A model generated the notes under the pieces. That model was not told where the DNA came from. It worked only from the letters and a program-made list of their open reading frames with translations, and searched no databases. Position numbers and translations under genes: made by a program. A stretch of 11,449 nucleotides of DNA from CAZUHK01 sp964620345 (GTDB taxonomy: Bacteria; Planctomycetota; Phycisphaerae; Phycisphaerales; Zrk34), in the NCBI GenBank assembly GCA_964620345.1, contig CAZUHK010000101.1, forward strand, positions 1 through 11,449, in the 5' to 3' direction. Positions 5,754 to 11,449 of this stretch are shown here, in pieces. How positions within the stretch are numbered: position 1 is the first letter of the stretch; the number at the start of each line of letters is the position of its first letter.

Positions 5754-6434
5754 TTAGACCTCCACCAGCACGCCGGGCGTCTGCGTGCCGGACATGCTGA
5801 CCTTCTTGATGTAGTGGCCCTTGGTGCTGGCCGGGCGCATCTTCTCGATGACGCCGATGAAGTGGCGGGCGTTGTCTTCGAGCTTGTCGGCGGCGAACGA
5901 CTGCTTGCCGATGACCACGTGGACGTTGCCGCCGGAGTCGTTGCGGAACTCGACCTTGCCCGCGGCGTATTCGGTGACGGCGTTGACGATGTCCTTGTCG
6001 ACGGTGCCGGCCTTGGGGCTGGGCATCAGGCCCCGGGGCCCCAGCACGCGGCCGAGCTTGGAGATGACGCGCATCATGTCGGGCGTGGCGACGGCCACGT
6101 CGAAGTCCATCCAGCCGCCTTCGATCTTCTTGACCAGCTCCTCGCCGCCGGCCTCGATCGCGCCGGCTTCCTTGCACGCGGCGACCTGCTCGGCGGGGCA
6201 GAAGGCGACCACACGCTTGGCCTTGCCGATGCCGTGAGGCAGCGAGACGGCACCGCGGACGAGCTGGTCGGCCTGCTTGGGATCGATCCCCAGGTGCATG
6301 CACAGCTCGATCGACTGATCGAACTTGGCGGGCTTGAAGCTCTTGACGACTTCAACCGCCGCGGAGAGGGGGTACGTCTTGTCCGGGTCGCACTTCTGGG
6401 CGTCGGCGCGGTAGCGCTTGGGCTTGCGGGCCAT
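5754..6434 (-). CDS. rplA: ribosomal protein uL1
   Basis: A 226-residue uL1, which forms the L1 stalk that helps release deacylated tRNA from the E site, and in other bacteria represses its own operon by binding mRNA. The family signature KLGRVLGPRGLMPSPKAGTV is at residues 126-145; GIGK at 68-71 and GKVEFRND at about 159-166 also fit. Length is normal (about 225-235). AGGAG 6 bases before the ATG fixes the start. It follows rplK after an unusually long 132-base gap that contains two inverted repeats, and overlaps the rplJ ribosome site at its end. Confidence 0.97.
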   Translation of the reverse strand: MARKPKRYRADAQKCDPDKTYPLSAAVEVVKSFKPAKFDQSIELCMHLGIDPKQADQLVRGAVSLPHGIGKAKRVVAFCPAEQVAACKEAGAIEAGGEELVKKIEGGWMDFDVAVATPDMMRVISKLGRVLGPRGLMPSPKAGTVDKDIVNAVTEYAAGKVEFRNDSGGNVHVVIGKQSFAADKLEDNARHFIGVIEKMRPASTKGHYIKKVSMSGTQTPGVLVEV

Positions 6435-6451
6435 GGGCCGCTCCTTTCGTC

Positions 6452-6471
6452 GCTCCGAAAAAGCTCGGAGC
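6452..6471 (-). repeat. hairpin just upstream of rplA
   Basis: GCTCCGA (6452-6458) and TCGGAGC (6465-6471) form a perfect 7-bp stem with a 6-base loop, ending 4 bases before the AAAGGAG ribosome site of rplA. In the minus-strand transcript it lies between rplK and rplA. It could modulate rplA translation or mRNA processing. It is not a good terminator, since no T-run follows the stem. Confidence 0.5.
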
Positions 6472-6522
6472 CAACTCCCACTGCTGTTTTCCGTGGCCCG
6501 TGGTGTGGCCTTGTCCGGGTCA

Positions 6523-6548
6523 GAAGTCGGAAGTTCACTTGCGACTTC
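6523..6548 (-). repeat. 26-base imperfect palindrome in the rplK-rplA gap
   Basis: GAAGTCG (6523-6529) pairs with CGACTTC (6542-6548), and inside it AAGT (6531-6534) pairs with ACTT (6537-6540), with one mismatched pair between: 11 of 13 positions are symmetric. It starts 18 bases after the rplK stop on the minus strand. No T-run follows, so it is a candidate mRNA structure or regulatory target rather than a terminator. Confidence 0.45.
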
Positions 6549-6566
6549 GCAGTTCCGCCGTCGCCT

Positions 6567-6992
6567 TTATCCTTCGACGCTCACGCCCATGCTGCGGGCG
6601 GTGCCTTCGATGACCCGGCAGGCCGCGTCGAGCGAAAGCGAGTTCAGATCGTCCATCTTCTCCTTGGCGATGGCCTCGACCTGCTCGCGGGTGATCTTGC
6701 CGACCTTGTTCTTGTTCGGCTCGCCCGAGCCCTTTTCGACACCGGCGGCATCCTTGATGAGCACGGCCGCGGGTGGGCTCTTGATCTCGAAGTCGAAGCT
6801 GCGGTCGTTGTAGACGGTGATGACGCAGCCGACGACCTTGCCGTTGAGCTCGCGCGTTCTTTCATTGAACGCGGTGATGAACTGGCCGGGGTTGACGCCG
6901 ACCTGGCCCAGCGCCGGACCGATGGGCGGCGCGGGGGTGGCCTGGCCACCGGGGGCCTGAATCTTGAGCGTGTTGACAACCTGCTTGGCCAT
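6567..6992 (-). CDS. rplK: ribosomal protein uL11
   Basis: A 141-residue uL11, which binds the GTPase-associated centre of 23S rRNA. The N-terminal domain carries the proline-rich PAPPIGPALGQVGVNPGQF (about 20-38), and the RNA-binding C-terminal domain has NKNKVGKITREQVEAIAKEKM and the end EGTARSMGV. Length is the family norm. GAGG lies 9 bases before the ATG. In most bacteria secE and nusG precede rplK; here a divergent promoter region and the porin gene take that place, so rplK is the first gene of its transcript. Confidence 0.97.
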   Translation of the reverse strand: MAKQVVNTLKIQAPGGQATPAPPIGPALGQVGVNPGQFITAFNERTRELNGKVVGCVITVYNDRSFDFEIKSPPAAVLIKDAAGVEKGSGEPNKNKVGKITREQVEAIAKEKMDDLNSLSLDAACRVIEGTARSMGVSVEG

Positions 6993-7022
6993 CGCTTTGC
7001 CTCACGAATAAACGAGCCGCGT

Positions 7023-7051
7023 AATATAGCACGGGCTCCGGCGGACAGCAA
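7023..7051 (-). promoter_or_regulatory. promoter of rplKAJL
   Basis: On the minus strand TTGCTG (7051-7046) is followed after 17 bases by TATATT (7028-7023), with a TG one base before the -10 box (TGCTATATT), an extended -10 element that can compensate for a weak -35. The next bases, ACGCGGCT, are a GC-rich discriminator much like that of the rpoB promoter. The start would be near 7016, giving a leader of about 24 nt, too short for a large L1-binding leader. Confidence 0.6.
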
Positions 7052-7126
7052 GAGCAGTTCGCGGGTCCATTTGAGGCCCGAAAGAGTGGGGGAAACAAGC
7101 GCCCGCATTTTCCCGGCCGGGGCTGG

Positions 7127-7155
7127 TTGAAGGCGCGAGGGTCATTCTCTAAAAT
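7127..7155 (+). promoter_or_regulatory. promoter of the porin-transporter-acs operon
   Basis: TTGAAG (7127-7132, 4 of 6) and TAAAAT (7150-7155, 5 of 6) are separated by exactly 17 bases on the plus strand. The expected start is near 7162, leaving a C-rich, apparently unstructured leader of about 113 nt before the porin ATG at 7275. The gap 6993-7274 holds this promoter and the divergent rplK promoter, and no gene I can support. Confidence 0.6.
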
Positions 7156-7274
7156 CGGACCGCTTTATCGGCATTGGGCCGCCGCCCCGGTCAGACCCGC
7201 CCCGCCCGTGCCACGCCGACGCCCCCGGCGCCGCGCGACATCCCAACCCCGAACGACCGACAGGAGTTGTTGGA

Positions 7275-8732
7275 ATGGCCAAGGAATGGACCCGCGCCGC
7301 TGTCTTCGCAACCATCGCGCTGGGCCTGACTGTCGCGGCATCGGGCGATCCGATGAACCGGGCTGACCAGACGCAGCAGCAGTTGGCGGAGATGGCCCGG
7401 CGACTCGAAGCCCAGGAGCAGCGGCTGGACGCGCAGTCGGCCGAGCTGGCCGAGCTGCGCCAGGCACGCGACCAAAGCTGGCTCAACCAGCGCCGGGCCG
7501 AGGAAGTCAGGCAACTGGTTCGTGACGTATTGCACGACGCGGACACGCGCGCCGCCCTGCTCGACGAAGACGGCGTGAGCGGCGGGCACAACGGCCGCAA
7601 CTTCTACCTGAGCACCAACGATGGCAAGTTCCTGCTCAACATCAAGGGCATGGTGCAGTTCCGCTACATCTTCAGCACGTCGGACAACGCCCAGGACCAG
7701 TCGGTCGATTCGGACCCGGTGACCGCAGGCGTCCAGCCGACCGACCTGGACAACGACCGCGGCGGCTTCGAGATGCGCCGGGCGCGGTTCATCTTCAACG
7801 GCCACATCATCGACCCGTCGATTCAATATCTGCTGCTGTTCCAGATCAGCCGATCCGACGGCGACGCGGTGCTGCTGGACGCGTGGGCGAAGAAGGTTTA
7901 CGGCAACTGGTCGGTCGCGGCCGGTCAGTTCAAGGTGCCGCTGTGGCGGGAGTGGCTGATCGTGGCGCGTGAGCAGCCGTTCGTGGAGCGGTCGCTGCTG
8001 ACCTCGGCGTTGGCCGGCAGCTACACGCAGGGCCTGGCCGCGACGTACAAGGCCGACCGCTTCGCCGTAATGCTCTCGCTCAACGACGGCGAGCGCGACC
8101 TGAACGGCATGTGGGAGAAGCAGGACATCGAGGGCGTGGGCGTCAGCGGCCGGGCGGACGTATTGCTGGCCGGCGACTGGAAGCAGCACCGCAAGTTCAC
8201 CGCGTGGACCGGCGAAGGCGCGTTCGTCGCCGCCGGCGCCGCGGCGCACTGGCAGCAAGGCGAGTACGGCACCAGCGGCGCCACGGTAAGCACCGGCGAC
8301 GAGGCCGAGGTGACCCGCTGGTCGGCCGACCTCTCGGCACAGTTCAAGGGCGTGTCGCTGCTGGCCGCGGTGATCGGCAACCACGTGCGCGATGCCCAGT
8401 CGCTGCCATCGCTGGACCAGTACGGCGTGCTGGTGCAGGGCGAATACATGATCGACGACAGCATCGAGCTGATGGCCCGCTACGAGTGGGGCACGCTGGA
8501 CGTGCCGGGCGTGGCCGACCTGAGCATCCTCACGGTGGGCTTCACGAAGTACTGGGCGAAGCACAACCTGAAGTGGACGACCGACGCGGGCTATGCGTTC
8601 AACGCGGTCGAGCGTGTGAGCGTGAACGGCAACACCCTCGGCTGGGCCGACGAGTCGACCGGCTGGCGGCCGGACGCCGACGGGGCCGAGGGGCAGGTCG
8701 TCGTCCGCTCGCGGATTCAACTGCTGTTCTGA
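7275..8732 (+). CDS. OprP/OprO-like outer-membrane porin
   Basis: A 485-residue exported protein. Residues 1-23 look like a signal peptide (positive start, hydrophobic AAVFATIALGLTVAA, possible cleavage near AASG). Residues about 34-85 are Gln/Glu/Arg/Ala-rich and should form a coiled coil, common at the periplasmic end of such porins. From about 110 the chain alternates polar and hydrophobic residues as in a beta barrel, with GFEMRRARFIFNGHI, AAGQFKVPLWREW and YEWG segments typical of the phosphate-selective porin O/P family, and it ends in Phe (IQLLF), the usual barrel-assembly signal. AGGAG precedes the ATG by 8 bases. The carboxylate transporter and acs follow in the same direction, so it may admit acetate or other anions; the family name alone does not prove phosphate as substrate. 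Confidence 0.82.
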   Translation: MAKEWTRAAVFATIALGLTVAASGDPMNRADQTQQQLAEMARRLEAQEQRLDAQSAELAELRQARDQSWLNQRRAEEVRQLVRDVLHDADTRAALLDEDGVSGGHNGRNFYLSTNDGKFLLNIKGMVQFRYIFSTSDNAQDQSVDSDPVTAGVQPTDLDNDRGGFEMRRARFIFNGHIIDPSIQYLLLFQISRSDGDAVLLDAWAKKVYGNWSVAAGQFKVPLWREWLIVAREQPFVERSLLTSALAGSYTQGLAATYKADRFAVMLSLNDGERDLNGMWEKQDIEGVGVSGRADVLLAGDWKQHRKFTAWTGEGAFVAAGAAAHWQQGEYGTSGATVSTGDEAEVTRWSADLSAQFKGVSLLAAVIGNHVRDAQSLPSLDQYGVLVQGEYMIDDSIELMARYEWGTLDVPGVADLSILTVGFTKYWAKHNLKWTTDAGYAFNAVERVSVNGNTLGWADESTGWRPDADGAEGQVVVRSRIQLLF

Positions 8733-8740
8733 TGATTGAG

Positions 8741-8761
8741 GCGGCATCCCATTGGGGCCGC
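8741..8761 (+). repeat. hairpin between porin and transporter genes
   Basis: GCGGC (8741-8745) pairs with GCCGC (8757-8761), and CCC (8748-8750) with GGG (8754-8756) around ATT, with a 2-base bulge. It starts 8 bases after the porin stop. No T-run follows, so it is more likely a 3'-end-stabilising or partial-attenuation structure that would favour porin over transporter expression. Confidence 0.45.
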
Positions 8762-8801
8762 GCGACAAACCCGACACCGCAACAAGGCAAAGGAACCGAA
8801 C

Positions 8802-10292
8802 ATGAGCACCGCCGCGACCACCGTGGCATCACCGCCCACCGCCGGCCTGGGCCGCTGGGGCGTGCTGACCGGCGCGATCATCGTGCAACTGATCCTTGGC
8901 ACGGTGTACGGCTACAGCATTTTCTGGCAGCCGCTGGAGGCGGACGTGGGCCTGGCCCCCAGCCAGGCCAACTATGCGTTTAGCATCTGCATCCTCGCGT
9001 TCGCGCTGACCATGGTGATCGCCGGCCGGGTGCAGGACATCACCGGCCCGCGGTTTCCGGCGCTGATCGGGGCGGGGCTGATGGGCGGCGGGTTCATCCT
9101 GGCCAGCTTCATGCACTCGCCGGCGGTGCTCCTTCTGGCCCACTCGGCCATGGTCGGCGCCGCGGCGATCGTGCTGATGATGCTCTTCCACGCCTTCATC
9201 GGTCGGCGCAGCGCGCACGAGTCGCCGATCGTGCGGTACGTGCCGATGGGCATCGCGGTGGCCACGGCCGTGGCCGGCGTCGTGCTGGGCAATCAGTACG
9301 TCGGCAAGCTCGGCGACACCGACCGACTGCTGATGCTCTGGGGCACAGTCGGCCTGCTGGCGGGCATGGGCATCGGCTTTGCCTACGTCTGCCCGATCGC
9401 GGCGCTGGTCAAGTGGTTTCCCAATGCCAAGGGTCTGGTGGCCGGCGTGGCCGTCGCGGGCTTCGGCTTCGGGGCGTTCATCTTCGCCAACAAAGACCTG
9501 GCCTTCAGCGCGGAGAACTTCATTCAGGAATACGGCATCACCCGACTGTTCCTGATCCACGGCGTGGTCTCGCTGGTGGGCATCGGCCTGGGGGCACTGC
9601 TGCTGCGCAACCCGCCCGAACTGCCCACGCCCGCGGCGGCAGCGAGAAAAGACACATCGCAATCCAACTGGCAGGACACGCTGCGCCGGCCGGCGTTCTA
9701 CATGCTCTGGATCATGTTCTTCTCCGGCGCGATGGCCGGTTTGATGGTGATCGGTATCCTCAAGGGCTTTGCCGGCTCGCAACTGGTCGAGGCCGCCGGC
9801 GGCGCGTCGGCGGTGACCCAGACGCAGCACGCCGAACTGCTGGCCAGGGGCGTCAGCGCCGTGTGGTGGCTGGCGATCTTCAACGCCGTGGGCCGCGTGG
9901 TCTGGGGTCTGGCGTCCGACAAGATCGGCCGCACCACCGCGTTCGTCGCGATGTTCGTCTTCCAGGCGGTCGTGCTGTTCCTGCTGGGCGGGTTGCAGAC
10001 CGAGATGTCGCTGGCGATCGGCGCGTCGCTGATCGGGTTTAACTACGGCGGGATCTTCGCGCTGTTCCCCTCGGCCACGGCCGACCTGTTCGGGGCCAAG
10101 AATCTCGGGGCCAACTACGGCTGGCTGTTCACCAGCTACGGCATCGCGGGCGTGGTGGGCATCGCGGCGTGGAACGCGGCGAAGGAGCACGCCTCGCCGA
10201 CCACCGCGTTCACCATCGCCGCGGTGCTGTGCCTGATCTCCGCGGCCCTGGCGATCGCCCTGGCTCTTGCTCAACGCCGCGCCAGCGATTGA
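8802..10292 (+). CDS. OFA-family MFS transporter (small carboxylate uptake likely)
   Basis: A 496-residue inner-membrane carrier of the major facilitator superfamily, closest in appearance to the oxalate/formate antiporter (OFA) family. Evidence: TM1 with LILGTVYGYSIFWQPLE (30-46), the family loop GRVQDITGPR (75-84), FAYVCPIAALVKWFPNAKG (193-211, resembling the OFA YVxPxxxLVKWFPDxxG signature), and a second GLASDKIGRT loop in the C-terminal half. It is longer than most OFA members (about 400-430). The excess lies at about 106-180, between the usual third and fourth helices, and contains additional hydrophobic stretches. The start at 8802 has AAAGGAA 6 bases upstream; an in-frame ATG at 8736 has no such site. 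The position just before acs suggests acetate or another monocarboxylate as substrate, but this is inferred. Confidence 0.85.
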   Translation: MSTAATTVASPPTAGLGRWGVLTGAIIVQLILGTVYGYSIFWQPLEADVGLAPSQANYAFSICILAFALTMVIAGRVQDITGPRFPALIGAGLMGGGFILASFMHSPAVLLLAHSAMVGAAAIVLMMLFHAFIGRRSAHESPIVRYVPMGIAVATAVAGVVLGNQYVGKLGDTDRLLMLWGTVGLLAGMGIGFAYVCPIAALVKWFPNAKGLVAGVAVAGFGFGAFIFANKDLAFSAENFIQEYGITRLFLIHGVVSLVGIGLGALLLRNPPELPTPAAAARKDTSQSNWQDTLRRPAFYMLWIMFFSGAMAGLMVIGILKGFAGSQLVEAAGGASAVTQTQHAELLARGVSAVWWLAIFNAVGRVVWGLASDKIGRTTAFVAMFVFQAVVLFLLGGLQTEMSLAIGASLIGFNYGGIFALFPSATADLFGAKNLGANYGWLFTSYGIAGVVGIAAWNAAKEHASPTTAFTIAAVLCLISAALAIALALAQRRASD

Positions 10293-10366
10293 AATAGGTT
10301 TCCCATGTCGTTTCAAGTTTCACTCATTTCGTTCCCGCCCAACATTCACAGGAGTCAAAATCTGCC

Positions 10367-11449
10367 ATGAGCAACTCAACCACCCAAAGCCCCACCTACC
10401 CCCCGCCGATGGAACTGGCCGCCAACGCCCACTGCAAGAGCTTCGAGCAGTGGCGGCAGATGTACGACCGCTCGATCAGTGACCCCGATGGCTTCTGGCT
10501 GGAGGTCGCCGAGCAATTCCAGTGGCAGACCAAGCCGACCAAGGGCCGCGAGTTCACGTTCGAAGGCGACGTGTCGATCAAGTGGTTCGAGGACGGCAAG
10601 ACCAACATCACGGTCAACTGCCTGGACCGCCACCTCGATCAGCACGCCGACCGCACCGCGATCCTCTGGGAAGGCAACGAGCCGGGCGAGGACAAGAAGC
10701 TCAGCTTCGCCGAGCTGCACGCGGAGGTGTGCAAGCTGGCCAACGCGCTCAAGGCCCAGGGCGTGGGCAAGGGCGATCGCGTGTGCATCTATCTGCAGAT
10801 GATCCCCGAGGCCGCGGTGGCGATGCTTGCCTGCGCCCGGATCGGCGCGGTGCACTCGGTGGTGTTCGGCGCGTTCAGCGAGGACGGCCTGGCCGACCGC
10901 GCCACCGATTGCGAGGCCAAGGTGGTCATCACGCAGGACACGGCGCTGCGCGGCAAGAAGAACGACATCCCCATGAAGACCAAGGCCGACAAGGCCGCGG
11001 CCAAGGCCTCGGTGATCCAGAAGATCATCGTGGTCAAGCGGACCGGCGTGGACGTGCCCATGACCGAGGGCCGCGACGTGTGGTACCACGACATCGTCGA
11101 CGGCCAGCCGACCCAGTGCGAGCCCGAGTGGGTCGGCGCTGAGGATCCGCTGTTCATCCTGTACACCTCCGGCTCGACCGGCAAGCCCAAGGGCGTGCTG
11201 CACACGGTCGGCGGGTACATGATCTGGACCGCCATGACGTTCAAGTACGTCTTCGACTACCAGCTCGACGACATCTGGTGGTGTACGGCGGACGTGGGCT
11301 GGATCACCGGGCACAGCTACATCGCGTACGGCCCGATGCTCAACGCCGCGACGCAGGTGATGTTCGAGGGCGTGCCGACCTACCCCGACGCCGGCCGCTT
11401 CTGGGACGTGGTGGACAAGTACAAGGTTTCCCTGTTCTACACCGCGCCC
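10367..11449 (+). CDS. acs: acetyl-CoA synthetase, N-terminal 361 residues (cut by window edge)
   Basis: AMP-forming acetyl-CoA synthetase turns acetate, ATP and CoA into acetyl-CoA through acetyl-AMP in the cytoplasm. The frame runs open to the window end; full enzymes have about 650 residues, so just over half is present. Seen: the N-terminal cap (SFEQWRQMYDRSISDPDGFW), NITVNCLDRHL, GDRVCIYLQMIPEAAVAMLACARIGAVHSVVFG in adjoining blocks, the adenylate P-loop YTSGSTGKPKGV (266-277), and WWCTADVGWITGHSYI, characteristic of acetate-specific members. AGGAG lies 12 bases before the ATG, slightly far. It follows the transporter after 74 bases with no terminator in between, so likely the same operon. 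The regulatory Lys of the C-terminal domain lies outside the window. Confidence 0.95.
   Translation, partial: MSNSTTQSPTYPPPMELAANAHCKSFEQWRQMYDRSISDPDGFWLEVAEQFQWQTKPTKGREFTFEGDVSIKWFEDGKTNITVNCLDRHLDQHADRTAILWEGNEPGEDKKLSFAELHAEVCKLANALKAQGVGKGDRVCIYLQMIPEAAVAMLACARIGAVHSVVFGAFSEDGLADRATDCEAKVVITQDTALRGKKNDIPMKTKADKAAAKASVIQKIIVVKRTGVDVPMTEGRDVWYHDIVDGQPTQCEPEWVGAEDPLFILYTSGSTGKPKGVLHTVGGYMIWTAMTFKYVFDYQLDDIWWCTADVGWITGHSYIAYGPMLNAATQVMFEGVPTYPDAGRFWDVVDKYKVSLFYTAP

Noticed and set aside
4557..7130. Plus-strand open frame of 857 codons across the ribosomal genes
   Set aside because: It runs antisense to rplL, rplJ, rplA and rplK, all certain by motif; its composition (Gly/Asp/Leu/Val repeats) is that of a high-GC shadow frame, with no recognisable domain.
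6993..7274. tRNA-Trp or other tRNA upstream of rplK
   Set aside because: tRNA genes often lie near secE-nusG-rplK, but no T-arm GTTCNANNC or cloverleaf arms were found here.
7191..8777. Minus-strand frame of 528 codons
   Set aside because: Antisense to the porin, which has a signal peptide, a ribosome site and a barrel end; the reverse frame shows no family features.
8829..10316. Minus-strand frame of 495 codons
   Set aside because: Antisense to the MFS transporter; rich in His, Gln, Arg and Asp as expected for a shadow of a hydrophobic protein.
10376..11314. Minus-strand frame of 312 codons at the right edge
   Set aside because: Antisense to acetyl-CoA synthetase, whose catalytic motifs are intact.

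Overview
The window looks like chromosomal DNA of a high-GC planctomycete, possibly of the Phycisphaerae. The call rests mainly on the RpoB N-terminus (positions 1-363, minus strand), whose segments IESYDGSMKLEY and PRYTPDECRHLRLTYG match the planctomycete form of RpoB as I remember it. A Gram-negative-type outer-membrane porin fits an organism with an outer membrane. The exact lineage is inference.

Layout. (i) 1-363, minus: N-terminal 121 codons of rpoB, cut by the window edge, with its own near-consensus promoter at 518-546. (ii) 773-4440, plus: a compact three-gene metal-homeostasis operon. It encodes a Fur/Zur-family regulator, a P1B-type metal-transporting ATPase with an atypical Cys-Pro-Met motif, and a COG0523/CobW-type GTPase of the YciC/ZigA zinc-metallochaperone type. 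It is preceded by an AT-rich promoter with a Fur/Zur-box-like palindrome and followed by a short terminator. (iii) 4647-6992, minus: rplK-rplA-rplJ-rplL, with a promoter upstream of rplK and a strong UUCG-loop terminator after rplL. (iv) 7275-11449, plus: an OprP-like porin, an OFA-family MFS transporter and acetyl-CoA synthetase (cut by the window edge), probably one transcript for uptake and activation of acetate or a similar small carboxylate.

The most striking point is architectural. In most bacteria rplKAJL is followed directly by rpoBC. Here the ribosomal genes and rpoB are collinear on the minus strand, but an oppositely oriented metal operon sits between them. Each half has become a separate transcription unit: rplL ends in a terminator, and rpoB has a promoter whose -35 box overlaps a TTGACA facing the metal operon. 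secE and nusG, usually upstream of rplK, are also absent there; the porin operon diverges instead.

The metal cassette is the best candidate for a little-described system. It combines a Fur/Zur-like repressor, an ATPase whose metal-site triad is CPM rather than CPC/SPC/TPC and which has no soluble metal-binding domain, and a zinc-chaperone GTPase. The two long gaps without genes (364-772 and 6993-7274) hold divergent promoters. I saw no tRNA, rRNA, IS element, CRISPR array or origin.
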